Below are positions 1 through 8,835 of a DNA stretch of 39,747 nt, in pieces; position 1 is the first letter of the stretch, and every line of letters starts with the position of its first letter. The notes beneath the pieces are model-generated. The model searched no databases, was not told where the DNA came from, and saw only the letters and a list, made by a program, of their open reading frames with translations. The stretch covers positions 1 through 39,747 of the forward strand of contig RPFO01001397.1 in NCBI GenBank assembly GCA_009746045.1, in the 5' to 3' direction. The position numbers were made by a program, and so were the translations under genes. Origin of the DNA: Mesostigma viride. Taxonomy: Eukaryota > Streptophyta > Mesostigmatophyceae > Mesostigmatales > Mesostigmataceae.

Positions 1-78
1 GCGCCTGTGATTAACGTACCAGCTCCACCGTGAACCGTCAAGAGAGTCCAAAACAGGTTGAGGCAAGTCGTTATGCTA

Positions 79-842
79 TCAAGGACTGCCCTCCCACAAG
101 GACCTCGAGTCTCTTGATAAGGAGGAAGTGAAGGGAGGAAAACCGTATTTGACAGCTGAGGACGCTCGGTCTTTTGCTTTGAAATACATGGCGAAGGAGT
201 GAAGATCTGCAAAAAACGCTCGTCGCAGCGCCGGACTGCCACCACCGACCCTTGCTGGATTCGTCACTAGCCGGATAGTGTAGAGAGGCTGGACGCGGGA
301 GTCGAATTTGTCGAGCGTCTTCACAATGTACTGCATGGACTTTGGGATGGCACGGTTATACCAAGAGCGTCGACGACATGATGGATGTATACCTATCTAA
401 AAGAAAAAAAGTGCTAGTGAAGTAGCTGAGCCTAGGAGAGGATTTGGCCGCCTTTGACGCGTCCACTTTCCTCTCCAGGGATGGAAAGAAGCGTCTAGTC
501 CTGTTTTTGCGACCTATAGGCCGTCCCAAGGACTGGCGAGCTCCGATGAGTTGTGCTGGGACGTGGCCCAGAGCTGCATCGGCGCAACCCGCGACGGGCT
601 TCACCATACGCGCGCCCTGGCCGCTTTCTGACGGCCTCACCCGCGTTGCGTGTCCGACTTGCGTACAGTGCTCACAACTTTCCAAATTCAAGCTTCATCC
701 TCGTCGTTTATGAATACTGATTAGAAATTCTCTGGTGGCGTGACGCTCTTGTCTACGCCATGTATCAGGATGCCCCGATCTTGCGCGCTTCGACCCCATG
801 GCTTTCTGAGGGATTATCCGGAAGCTCAGCTGGACAACCCAG
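79..842 (-). other. Eroded coding-like stretch, minus strand, unrecognised
   Basis: Minus-strand reading shows protein-like stretches in different frames: one of 85 codons beginning with ATG at 336, and others at 356-691 and 695-922. None is recognised. The ATG at 336 follows a TATAAC-like sequence about 20 bases upstream. Its reading frame is open upstream of that ATG, so it may be the tail of a longer broken gene. No plus-strand gene is convincing here. I read the region as decayed viral coding sequence, but ordinary non-coding DNA cannot be excluded. Confidence 0.25.
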
Positions 843-1771
843 TCACTGTACACCCTGGATTGCATTGTATCTCGTCGGACAAGGCGCAGACTTATGGAGG
901 CGGAGAGTCTCGCGGTGGCCAAAGTGGAGCGTGCCTTGCCAAATGATGGGCTCTAGAAGATTTGGATAGATTGGGACACAAGCCAACAGGCGCCGTACAC
1001 TTATCCGCGAGACGCACACAACAAATTTCCTCTCACAAGTCCCGAGTATACAAAAACCGGACCTCAGAGGCCGTTTGCTGGCGGGGTCGGTCGCTGATGA
1101 CAAGAAGTTGCTCGTTCGGACTGAGTGAAGGGCCTGGTGTTGAGTCCTAAGACACGCCAACCCCCCTCGGTTTGATTCAGGAACTGGAAAGGGCTTGTCG
1201 CCATGAAAGTATAGCGGCTGTTCGCCCGGTCGTATGTGGACGGTAAAGTTCGCTGTCGATGGCGCGAGGGCTGTTCGCAATGTTGTATCGGTTTTCGATC
1301 GTGGTCCACGACCCAATAGAAGAGATTACCGAGTGCTGCGTCTCCGTGATTGGACCTGGAATGTAGTTTTGTTAGGTTGATTATGGGTTTGCTCGTCGTG
1401 GGATCGTTAAGAGCGTAATCACGTCGATTGTAGTCTTCCAACAAACGGCGGGGATGTCCCAAACCGGATCACTGAGACCTTCCCCTTGTCCTGTTCTCGG
1501 TCCTGAGCGTCAACGTCCTGCACTCCTGCACGTACTCCTTCATTCTCTACCAGCATCTCAGAAACAATTTCGTTCTTGCCGTGAATTACTACCTTTCCCT
1601 CCACCCGCAAGCCCGCGTGCTTTCTTTGAGGGCCCTCCTCTCCTTCCCTGTCAACGGCTTGCTCCTACAGTACAGCATGGCTGCTTCTATGAACTCGCGA
1701 GGGGTTTCAGGGTAGAGTGTCATCCATTGGGCGATCTGCAGCATCTCGGCGTCAGAAAACAGACTGTCCAT
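843..1771 (-). pseudogene. Frame-broken viral gene, function unknown
   Basis: A clear start exists on the minus strand: ATG at 1771 with TATAAAAAAC directly in front. The first 60 codons read like a soluble helical protein (begins MDSLFSDAEMLQIAQWM). The sense-like reading then moves to the -1 frame (stretch at 1419-1610), then to another frame (1064-1462, containing LFYWVVDHDRKP), then to a frame with FTVHIRPGEQPLYFHGDKP (within 843-1316). Each piece looks like protein and ends abruptly, so this is most simply one gene with several indels. It lies 26 bases downstream of the end of the zinc-finger gene. No family is recognised. Confidence 0.4.
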
Positions 1772-1797
1772 GTTTTTTATACACCCAGAAGATTTTT

Positions 1798-2354
1798 TTA
1801 GTCGCTTACATACCCGCTACGTCGCTTTGTTTTGAAAGGCGTCAGGTCTCCGCTTTTGAGCACCCCCTCCAAATGCTTAGAGTCCTTTTTCTTTACCATA
1901 GCTCGCAAGTGCTGATTTAAACCCTGTTGCGTGTTTGATCTCGGTTTAAAGCCGCAATCGCTGCATTCATAATTAACACGGTGTGACTTATCACCCCCTT
2001 CTATCCGAGCCAGCTCGGGAGGGGCTGGCAGTAAGGCGGGTGAACTGGCAGGAGGGACGGCTACGGGGATCGCGACCGGGGCGACCACTGACGTGTCGGG
2101 CTTGGCGTCGTAGGCTGACAGAGGAGGATATACCACAGGTTTCGCGTTCGCCATGATAGCGGACATAAGCATTGAATCTCTGAACCCGCGCGCCTCCGCG
2201 ATTCTGCCTTTCTTGGCAGGTGTCGCGCAGGGGTGGAATGGATGATGATAGAGTTGGTCATAGTGCTCGTGGTCGGTATTCGGGAGGTCGTGCGGACCTT
2301 GCGAATGGCTCTCTTTGTTTTCTTACTTTGCCGTTTCGAAGTCTTTCGTTGCAT
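1798..2354 (-). pseudogene. Basic/zinc-finger viral protein, frame-broken
   Basis: ATG at 2354 follows TGTTATAAAGCACACG, which resembles other promoters in this element. The first codons give a very basic stretch (MQRKTSKRQSKKTKRAIRK), typical of a nucleic-acid-binding tail. After about 10-15 codons the -1 frame becomes the better reading. It is open from about 2320 to the stop at 1798, passes in-frame ATGs at 2172 and 2154, contains a proline/alanine-rich linker, and ends with a finger-like CxxC-x14-H-H arrangement (YECSDCGF, then LNQHLR) and a basic tail. Either one gene carries an indel or programmed -1 shift, or two overlapping genes exist. It could be a virion DNA-binding or regulatory protein. 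Confidence 0.45.
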
Positions 2355-2384
2355 CGTGTGCTTTATAACAGTAGCGAGATCTTT

Positions 2385-2756
2385 TTAAACTGTCCACTGA
2401 ATCGGGCCAAAGATCTCCCCGCTTGCAGGCAATCCGGACTTTGACCTGCATTTAAGGGGAGGATCAATATACACCACTGCACTTCCAGAACCAAACGGCT
2501 TGTCCACCCTCAAAATTATCTCGTAGAAGCCGTCAGCCTCATCACAGCCTGGAGCGACTCGCCAAGACGGACCGACAAGGAGCCTGCCAGTTGTGCCAGG
2601 CCCATAAATGAAATTCACGGCATCTGGCAGAAGTCTGTAGGGGTGGCCGATGTCCAGAAGGGCGGGCGCACCTTGCGTGAATTGGACCCGGAGATAGAAC
2701 GCGCTAAGTGTGGTCGGGGAGGATATGACAGCCCCGTTTTGATCTCGAAAGCTCAC
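2385..2756 (-). pseudogene. C-terminal fragment of fibre-like protein (frame-shifted continuation)
   Basis: An open stretch of 123 codons on the minus strand without an ATG at its upstream edge; the first usable codon is GTG, directly overlapping the TGA of the preceding frame. The frame is also open upstream of that stop and there encodes GPKGTVSFRDQNGAVISS-like sequence, which reads as a natural continuation of the upstream protein after a -1 shift. Beta-rich, no motif recognised. I interpret it as the detached C-terminus of the 2753-4330 product, not an independent gene. Confidence 0.5.
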
Positions 2757-4330
2757 AGTTCCCTTTGGTCCGAGTTCCCAGAGCTCGGCTGCATGTAGTC
2801 ATAGGCCACCGTTCGCATCCCGGTTATCGAGAATGGGATTCTATGGGCCTCGCGCTCGTCTGTGTATACGGCCTCGTTAAAATACGACGTCGTGCCTATC
2901 TGCACATTACCGTCTCCGTAGAATTTGGCAGTAGATGATTCCATGTATATGAGGGTGGTGTTTGGGTTGAATGAAACCGTCGGAATAAACGTCGCCGTGA
3001 ACAAGTGTGTCAGACCTCCAAGGGACGGTGTAAAGGTCGCTGATAGCTCGATCGACACATTGATCCACCTATCACCTGCTCCGTTTACAGTCGAAGAAGT
3101 GGTCAACGTACCTCCGGCCCATTCCGACCCCTTTACAAGAGTGCCGAACAGGTTGGTGGTACTCAATGACCCGTAATTGTATCGTAGCGACACTGTGAAT
3201 TTTTTTATATGCGGGAGGTCTGGCAATACCCCGTATACGGAAACGGGGTACGTCATCGGAACGTTCCCATAGTCGTATGACGGCAACTTGGCAACGGCGT
3301 GGACGAGATTGTCTTTTGTGAGCGGGAGTTCGCGGTAGTACAGGTTCGTCTCGCCGGGGACTAGGGAGGTAGTAACGTAACTACCCAAGATTGAGCAAGA
3401 CAACCCACCAGTTCCGCGGTGCGTTAGACGTATCGTGTTCCCAGACGTCGAATAAAGACCAGTCGAGTTTGTCGACGTGAAGGAAACAAACTCGGTATTG
3501 TTTGTGTCATCCACCAGTTCGCTGACATTGATGATTGTCTGGTCAGCGCTGTCGAGATAAAAAACGATCCTGAGTTGACCAGGTGAGTATGGGGCCACAA
3601 TTCCTGTCGGAGAGGACGTAAAAATCCCTCCAACGCCGTTAGATAACTTGGTCATGTTGCTTAGACCCGTTGGCGCCCAATAGGAGATGTATCGATCCAC
3701 CAACCCGTCAGAACGCCTCCTGAACGCCACCCAAAAAGTCGTCTTACTAGCCCACGTCGCATCGAGGGTATACTGGGTTGCAATCTTGAGGTTTTGATAC
3801 AACCCGACCTTCCCCTCGGTTTTATTTATGTTGATCCCGCACACTGACCACCAGTTGTCAGCGGCACCGTTATTTCTCCAGCACTCGTGGCCGTCCGTAA
3901 AGGCGGGGTGGTATTTGCCAGTGAGGTCGTTGTGGTCTGACAAGGAAACGAACGCGCTACCGGACGGCACATTGAGCTCGAAGCATATCACGAAGGGGCC
4001 ATCGATCTCTTCGTCTGTGAACACCACACATTTCGAGGGAGGTGTGGCATCGTTGGCCGCCAGCGCATAAAAACTTGTTGGGCTCGGTGGGTAGTCGTAC
4101 TGAGTGTGCGATGGCTGTAACAGTGTCTTGGAGTCTCGCGAAAAGTGGAGAAGGCTATAAAAAGTTGTAGATGGACCGTATACAGTCACTGTCTCTCCAG
4201 TTATGTTCGGAGTGTCGCGAGGACACGAGAAACGCGGGACGACCTGCACCTCTTTCAAGGACGAGTTTGATAGCAGGTGGTTAATGATCCCTGCACCGCT
4301 CACGGATCCCTGGCTGACCCCGTCGACCAT
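2753..4330 (-). CDS. Putative virion surface/fibre-like protein, 525 aa
   Basis: ATG at 4330 overlaps the TGA of the upstream frame as TGATG; the reading frame is also open further upstream. The 525-residue product is rich in Ser, Thr, Asn, Gly and aromatics, has low charge and many NxS/T sequons, and no signal peptide or obvious membrane segment. It looks like a chain of beta-sandwich modules. A Trp/Cys-rich section (HECWRNNGAADNWWSVCG, about residues 150-170) resembles a carbohydrate- or ligand-binding loop. No capsid jelly-roll signature is recognised. By composition and its place in the virion-side unit it is probably a fibre, spike or minor structural protein. It may be the middle third of one ~1,080-codon gene interrupted by two -1 frame changes. 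Confidence 0.5.
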   Translation of the reverse strand: MVDGVSQGSVSGAGIINHLLSNSSLKEVQVVPRFSCPRDTPNITGETVTVYGPSTTFYSLLHFSRDSKTLLQPSHTQYDYPPSPTSFYALAANDATPPSKCVVFTDEEIDGPFVICFELNVPSGSAFVSLSDHNDLTGKYHPAFTDGHECWRNNGAADNWWSVCGININKTEGKVGLYQNLKIATQYTLDATWASKTTFWVAFRRRSDGLVDRYISYWAPTGLSNMTKLSNGVGGIFTSSPTGIVAPYSPGQLRIVFYLDSADQTIINVSELVDDTNNTEFVSFTSTNSTGLYSTSGNTIRLTHRGTGGLSCSILGSYVTTSLVPGETNLYYRELPLTKDNLVHAVAKLPSYDYGNVPMTYPVSVYGVLPDLPHIKKFTVSLRYNYGSLSTTNLFGTLVKGSEWAGGTLTTSSTVNGAGDRWINVSIELSATFTPSLGGLTHLFTATFIPTVSFNPNTTLIYMESSTAKFYGDGNVQIGTTSYFNEAVYTDEREAHRIPFSITGMRTVAYDYMQPSSGNSDQREL

Positions 4331-5619
4331 CACCTCGAAGCTGGTCGCCGTGTGCTCGGTACTGCCCCATCCCGTGTCGTGGTCGCGTGCACTTGGACGC
4401 CTATTCTTGCCGGGCTGGTAGTCGTGAAGAACCTACTAGGGGATCGGATAGCTGGAACGAGAGGGTCCGTCTTCACAACGCCTATGATCGCGCCCTTTCG
4501 CTGTGTCGTCGAGGTCGTGATGGTCCCGTCGTCGTATATTGTCACATCAGCCGACAGATATTTGCCGTTGTCCGCCGAAGTCAACGCGCAGGTCACGGCG
4601 TCCTCACCTCGCAGGCCTCCGTCCTCTTCTAGCTTAAACCCACCGTTAGTACTAGTCAAAGAGACCTCGTCTACATTCCAAGTGATAGGAAGCTTCCTTT
4701 GATAGGCGGATGGGGTCGTGTTTTGAATGCCTAACTTGACATTCGGTATTGCTCCATCGCTTATCAATACCCATGTTCTGTGTGGCGTGGTGTTCTCCCA
4801 GTAACCCCCGTTCGTAGGGTCGATCCGCCCGATGTCCCAGGCCGTCAGAGGGGCGTACGTGCGCGTGATGTGGAGTGCGTTTGAGAGTTTTTGCACCCTA
4901 TTCAGGTCCCTAGTCGTCGCAAAACCGATTTGAGAGAAACTCATTAGTTTTCCAAAGTATGCATGACCGCTGCTTCCAAAATGGATTTCGTCAATGTGAG
5001 GACCGTCTACAGCCTGACTTGCATTGGTGGGATCCAACGCCCCAAGCACCTGCACTTGATACGTGCATTTTCCAGCACTGTCGCCTCCCGTGACAGTGTA
5101 GGGAAGAATTATGCGGATATCCTGGTTGTTTGTGATCGTAAAAGTGGTCCCCGGGGCAGACGATGTGCCGTCCTCATACTGGATGATGAACATTGCGTTA
5201 GGATCTGGCAATGTGGTGTATCCAACATCGTGTCTATCAAAAAGCCAGTCAATCTGATCGCGAGTCAATATTCGGTCTGCGACGATTTCCGAAACTGTCG
5301 CATATTGGTCGAGCAGTCGAAGAGACGAAATCCTGATCCAATCTGCGACAATGCCCCCGTCGACCTCTAATAGCCCGCTTGACTCTCCCGTCGTAACCAC
5401 GGTCCACTCGCCGTAACTGTCGCCCAACCTCACCCGTGTCGGGGCGCTTGGGTACACATAGCGGACCCCGTTAACGGTAACGTGCCTGTCGAACGGATGG
5501 ACCTGCAGTTGAAGGGCTTGGACATCGCTTTCTATGTCCACGAGCTGTTCATCCAAATCATCTTCATCGAGCCCTGTGCTAAGGTTATAATTTGCCAGGT
5601 TCGAACTAACAACGACCAT
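4330..5619 (-). CDS. Putative fibre/attachment protein, N-terminal part, 429 aa
   Basis: ATG at 5619 is the first gene of the minus-strand unit, facing the divergent promoter gap. The N-terminus carries an acidic, heptad-like stretch (DEDDLDEQLVDIESDVQALQLQV, about residues 18-40) typical of a short trimerising coiled coil. Beta-rich repeats follow, with many Thr, Gly and Asp residues. The last ~15 residues (ending RRPASR) are unlike the rest. The overlapping -1 frame there reads more naturally (GWGSTEHTATSFEVMVDG) and runs into the next gene. So the native protein probably continued into 2753-4330, and the end at 4330 may be an indel artefact or decay. Known phage and adenovirus-like fibres show the same coiled-coil plus beta layout; the functional call is inference. 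Confidence 0.5.
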   Translation of the reverse strand: MVVVSSNLANYNLSTGLDEDDLDEQLVDIESDVQALQLQVHPFDRHVTVNGVRYVYPSAPTRVRLGDSYGEWTVVTTGESSGLLEVDGGIVADWIRISSLRLLDQYATVSEIVADRILTRDQIDWLFDRHDVGYTTLPDPNAMFIIQYEDGTSSAPGTTFTITNNQDIRIILPYTVTGGDSAGKCTYQVQVLGALDPTNASQAVDGPHIDEIHFGSSGHAYFGKLMSFSQIGFATTRDLNRVQKLSNALHITRTYAPLTAWDIGRIDPTNGGYWENTTPHRTWVLISDGAIPNVKLGIQNTTPSAYQRKLPITWNVDEVSLTSTNGGFKLEEDGGLRGEDAVTCALTSADNGKYLSADVTIYDDGTITTSTTQRKGAIIGVVKTDPLVPAIRSPSRFFTTTSPARIGVQVHATTTRDGAVPSTRRPASR

Positions 5620-5657
5620 CGTGTTTAATATTATCTAACACAATCTATAAAGTGCAG
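5620..5657. promoter_or_regulatory. Divergent viral promoter region
   Basis: Thirty-eight AT-rich bases separate the ATG at 5619 (minus) from the ATG at 5658 (plus). The plus side has CTATAAA ending about 8 bases before its ATG. The minus side reads TTTATAGATTG and AATATTAAACACG before its ATG. Both transcription units must start within or very near this gap, implying very short leaders. Confidence 0.45.
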
Positions 5658-6182
5658 ATGGATACAGCCCCAAACGCCCCCGATTCGCCCACTAGCCCCA
5701 TTTCGGCCGACGTGCCGCCAGAGTCTCTGAAGAGCGAGGAAGTGGTCTGGATAAGAAGCAGAAAAGGTCAGCCGCTCACGGAAGAACAGAAGCAGGCCCT
5801 TAGGGACAAGATGAGGCCATATCATCAGAGACGCATTGAGGAGCGAGCTAGACAGCGGAGAGAGGAACGAGAGGCTGAGATCACCAAACGCAAGGTCTTA
5901 GAAAAAGAGCTTGAACTCCAGCGTCAAAGGCTCGTCGAGCTTGAACTGGAAGAAAAAAGGAACAAATACCGCATTGAGCGTTTACTCGCGGCGGAGGAAG
6001 TGGCAGAGACGCCGACAGACACTCCTCGCCCACGTCGTGGCCGAAAGCCAAAGGAGGACATCGAGCAGGAGGAGCGCGTGCAGGCTGCTAAGCCAGCGAA
6101 GACAGCGCCAGCTCCGACGCCTTATGAGCAGAGAATGATGGCAATCCGCGCTTCACTTCTGGCTTCTCTGAATGATGACTAA
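5658..6182 (+). CDS. Basic coiled-coil protein with AT-hook-like motif, 174 aa
   Basis: ATG at 5658 is chosen; the GTG at 5652 is in frame but less likely in a eukaryotic virus. The product has a Pro/Ser-rich N-terminus (residues 1-25) and a long, highly charged alpha-helical segment (about 40-120) with Glu/Arg heptads. An AT-hook-like RPRRGRKPK follows (near 125), then a C-terminal helix. The family is not recognised. The position, first in the plus-strand unit directly before the packaging ATPase, suggests a DNA-associated or packaging/virion accessory role (inference). No broken frame. The next start lies 25 bases after its stop. Confidence 0.55.
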   Translation: MDTAPNAPDSPTSPISADVPPESLKSEEVVWIRSRKGQPLTEEQKQALRDKMRPYHQRRIEERARQRREEREAEITKRKVLEKELELQRQRLVELELEEKRNKYRIERLLAAEEVAETPTDTPRPRRGRKPKEDIEQEERVQAAKPAKTAPAPTPYEQRMMAIRASLLASLNDD

Positions 6183-6207
6183 AATCTTTGCTAGTAGGTA
6201 GACTTAA

Positions 6208-7092
6208 ATGCCGGAAATCGAGAGCGTACCGATTGAGACCCCGTTGGCCAACAAAGACTTGCAGCTGAGATATGCCAAGACGCGCAAGGTTCCATCTAAC
6301 GCACCCAAGCTGCACTTCATCGCGTCGTTTGTGGGAATGCGAGGGACAGGAAAGACGACAGCGGCTATCAACATGTTAAAAGCATACTTTGACGCACACT
6401 CCTTTGATAAGCTGTATCTGATTTCGGGATCGGCGACTACTGAGCCGAAATATAAGCTGCTACCAACGCCTACGATGAGCATGGAGACGTACTCTGATAG
6501 CGGCTTCGAGGAGATGGTGATTGACATCAAGAGGAACCTGACTGAGTACGAAGAATACCAGCGGGACCTAAAGGTGTGGGAGAAATTCAAAAAGGAGTTC
6601 CTAGATGGCCAGAAGACGGAGGAGGATATGGACCTCAACATGTACCTAACCTTGGACAGACTCCAATTCAAGGAACCAGAGACTAGGTTCCAATACGGAC
6701 CTCCATCCTCGGTCATTCTCATCGACGACATGGCAGGATCAAAACTGTACAGAGCGGATTCGAAAGGGCCTGTTTCATCCTTTGCATTCAAACACAGGCA
6801 CCTATTGACATCGATGGTTTTTGTCAATCAGTCGTTTACTAGCGCTGGTGTGCCTAGGTCGGTCAGGGCGAACGTTTCCTTCCTCGTGCTGTTTCGCACA
6901 AAAGACAGACGAGCATCGCGACAGATCGCCGAAGAGTCGGCAGGTCATACATCGCCCGAGGACTTTATGGCTCTGTGGGAACACGCGACAAAGAACAGCC
7001 CTCACGACTTCTTTGCCATCGACAACGACGAAGCAGATGATGCCAAACGGTATAGAAAGAACTTTGACACCTATTTGGTCCTAAAAAAATAA
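6208..7092 (+). CDS. A32/FtsK-HerA-type genome packaging ATPase, 294 aa
   Basis: P-loop ATPase that in related viruses drives genomic DNA into the preformed capsid. Walker A is GMRGTGKT near residues 45-52, preceded by a beta strand (FIASFV). Walker B is SVILIDDM near 168-176. The later FKHRHLLTSMVFVNQSF segment matches the sensor-like strand found in poxvirus A32 and polinton/virophage ATPases, where an Arg-His pair and a Gln occur at this place, followed by the PRSVRANVSFLVLF strand. Length is typical for the family (about 250-300 aa). An acidic/basic helical insert lies at about 100-150. The frame is intact with all key residues present. It follows the coiled-coil gene by 25 bases and precedes the AT-hook gene by 27. 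Confidence 0.85.
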   Translation: MPEIESVPIETPLANKDLQLRYAKTRKVPSNAPKLHFIASFVGMRGTGKTTAAINMLKAYFDAHSFDKLYLISGSATTEPKYKLLPTPTMSMETYSDSGFEEMVIDIKRNLTEYEEYQRDLKVWEKFKKEFLDGQKTEEDMDLNMYLTLDRLQFKEPETRFQYGPPSSVILIDDMAGSKLYRADSKGPVSSFAFKHRHLLTSMVFVNQSFTSAGVPRSVRANVSFLVLFRTKDRRASRQIAEESAGHTSPEDFMALWEHATKNSPHDFFAIDNDEADDAKRYRKNFDTYLVLKK

Positions 7093-7119
7093 TTTCTCTT
7101 TCAATTATATACACGCGAT

Positions 7120-7518
7120 ATGGAGCCTGCCATGACAGAGGGACCGGTTAGGAACGCATACAAGGATCGGCGAGAGCTTGTTCTAAACATGCAGTCAGTT
7201 GTTCGCTATCTCACAGGCGCCCGCCTCGCACCAAAAATCCACGAGAGGATGGCCACTTTCCTGCGAGAGTGTGGGTATGAAGGGGAGCTCCCAGTTTCCC
7301 ATACCGGGATCGATCACGAGAGTCGCCAAAAACTCGTTCACATCCTCTCGCAAAACAAGAGACCGCGCGGACCTGTCAAGAAAATAGGGGCCCCTCAATA
7401 CCTGAAAACAAATAACAATAATAGCCCCGATGGCCCACGAAAACGGGGTAGGCCTCCAGGGGTGAAGGACTCAAAGCCAAGAACTCGCAGGTGCGGCAAG
7501 TCTGTTCGTTCGAAATGA
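7120..7518 (+). CDS. Small basic AT-hook protein, 132 aa
   Basis: ATG at 7120 follows TTTCTCTTTCAATTATATACACGCGAT, a TATA-like promoter in the 27-base gap after the ATPase. The N-terminal 80 residues form a helical region (AYKDRRELVLNMQSVVRYL onward) of unknown family. The C-terminal third is basic and low-complexity, with an AT-hook core RKRGRPPG (near residue 107) and a final RTRR-rich tail. Probable minor-groove DNA binder, perhaps a chromatin-like or integration cofactor given that the recombinase gene is next. No homologue recognised. Confidence 0.55.
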   Translation: MEPAMTEGPVRNAYKDRRELVLNMQSVVRYLTGARLAPKIHERMATFLRECGYEGELPVSHTGIDHESRQKLVHILSQNKRPRGPVKKIGAPQYLKTNNNNSPDGPRKRGRPPGVKDSKPRTRRCGKSVRSK

Positions 7519-7554
7519 AAAAAATTTTTCTCTGTTATAAGTATCACCACAAAA
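7519..7554 (+). promoter_or_regulatory. TATA-like promoter of the recombinase gene
   Basis: The gap reads A-rich, then TTTTTCTCTGTTATAAGTA, about 10-35 bases before the ATG. A TTTCTC block followed by a TATA-like core is also seen before the genes at 7120 and (with wider spacing) 9048, suggesting a shared viral promoter type. Confidence 0.4.
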
Positions 7555-8835
7555 ATGACAAGAGCTTTCAAAAACACCCCGGAACGCCGCGAGCAGCTTC
7601 GACGAGCTCAGGCGAAACGACGCGCCAACTTCCGAGATATCACGAATTGCATCTCAACGAAGTCAAAGGTTGGAAAGGGGGTGTGGAACCCATCTGACCG
7701 ATGGATAAACAACCACCCGGATTGCGCGGAAAAAATAGGGCTCCACAAGAAAGAAGCAGAAGTCGCAGATGATACGCATATGATAGACGACGACGACGAA
7801 CCCATTCAAGCCCCACCGACTCGGCACAGTGGGCGATATTGGACCCTGAACGAGGCAGCCAATGTCGCAGAGGGGCGACCAGAATTTCATCCCATTGGCG
7901 TGGATCGCGGAAGGGAGCTTGGCCCAGTGAAGAGGACAGCGGTTCAGTACATCGGACGACTAACGACGCTGCTGCGAGCTCTGGGATGCCCGTCCGATGA
8001 ATCAGTCGACTGCCTAGCTGATGTCGACCGTGTCTTGAGGGTCGCGAAAGAGACTGCGAAACCTGTCAAGAAGGTTAAGGACCCCGAGCAGACCTGGCTT
8101 GCAGGAGAGCGCAACTTTCTGGCTGTCATCAACGCCGTGAACAAACTCATGCCCGGGGACAAGCAACTTCCGAAGTCTGTCACTGATAAATATGTCGAGC
8201 GCATTAGAAAGACGTTTGAGGGGCGCTTTGAGCGGCTTCTGGAACGGTCTAAAAACGAGCCTCTTAACTATGACTACGCGGAACTCCAGGGGATTAGAGA
8301 CAAGGAAGTGAGCAAAGACAAGACATCCGATGCGGCCTTGATGGGATTGCTCTATCTCTCTGGCCCTGAGCTGCCTCCCACGCGATACAATTTCTACAAC
8401 ACGCGAGTCATGGACTCGATCCACCAGCTCAAGGAGAACGAGAACGGGTATATTCCGAGCGAGCACAGGATCGTGTTGCGAGATTACAAGACAGTCGGCA
8501 CGTTTAAGGAGTACAACAACGTCATCCCCGCGAAATACAAAGCGCTCCGTGCCGCGATGGCGAGGAGGAAGGATCAGACGTATATTTTCGAAGATCCGAA
8601 GAAACCCGGCGATCCGATGCCTCATAGCATGTTTGCATCCATCTACAACCGAGTGTATCACGGCATCAACAATACACGTAGGGCCTTTATCACTGAGTTT
8701 TCGAAGCACGCGGAGTCCGCTGACAGGTATGAGATCGGGCGTCTCATGGGGCACGACGCCCAAACGGCGCTCGTGTATGAGAGGGCGGCGACTGGGCCGA
8801 GGAGGGGTCGTTCGCGCCGCGCCAAGAAGACATGA
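7555..8835 (+). CDS. Tyrosine recombinase / integrase, 426 aa
   Basis: Tyrosine recombinases cut and rejoin DNA through a covalent 3'-phosphotyrosine and here probably integrate or resolve the viral genome. The N-terminus is basic and could bind DNA (about residues 1-60). A core-binding helical region spans about 120-240. Catalytic Arg I is in PELPPTRYNFYN (near 280). The beta-hairpin Lys is probably in IPAKYK (near 326). Box II reads NNTRR (near 375): the usual HxxR His is Asn and Arg II is kept. LMGHDAQTALVYER near 397-410 supplies the box III His and, eight residues later, the nucleophile Tyr. This pattern matches recombinases of giant viruses and polinton-like viruses. The frame is intact. 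Iteron-like DNA follows the gene. Confidence 0.8.
   Translation: MTRAFKNTPERREQLRRAQAKRRANFRDITNCISTKSKVGKGVWNPSDRWINNHPDCAEKIGLHKKEAEVADDTHMIDDDDEPIQAPPTRHSGRYWTLNEAANVAEGRPEFHPIGVDRGRELGPVKRTAVQYIGRLTTLLRALGCPSDESVDCLADVDRVLRVAKETAKPVKKVKDPEQTWLAGERNFLAVINAVNKLMPGDKQLPKSVTDKYVERIRKTFEGRFERLLERSKNEPLNYDYAELQGIRDKEVSKDKTSDAALMGLLYLSGPELPPTRYNFYNTRVMDSIHQLKENENGYIPSEHRIVLRDYKTVGTFKEYNNVIPAKYKALRAAMARRKDQTYIFEDPKKPGDPMPHSMFASIYNRVYHGINNTRRAFITEFSKHAESADRYEIGRLMGHDAQTALVYERAATGPRRGRSRRAKKT

Noticed and set aside
444-1150. Plus-strand open frames in the first kilobase
   Set aside because: Short and overlapping each other, with no family match; minus-strand reading looks more protein-like.
843-1316. 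An adenain/Ulp1-type protease in the broken left gene
   Set aside because: Some Trp/His/Cys residues (LFYWVVDH, HCEQ) recall such proteases, but spacing and context are insufficient.
2753-5619. Major capsid protein
   Set aside because: I considered whether the 525- or 429-residue products are double jelly-roll capsids, but the coiled-coil start, sequon- and Thr-rich composition and lack of known capsid motifs fit a fibre-like protein better. This cannot be settled without profile or structure searches.
8014-8763. A 249-codon minus-strand frame opposite the recombinase
   Set aside because: It mirrors the recombinase coding strand, and the recombinase motifs establish the plus strand as coding.
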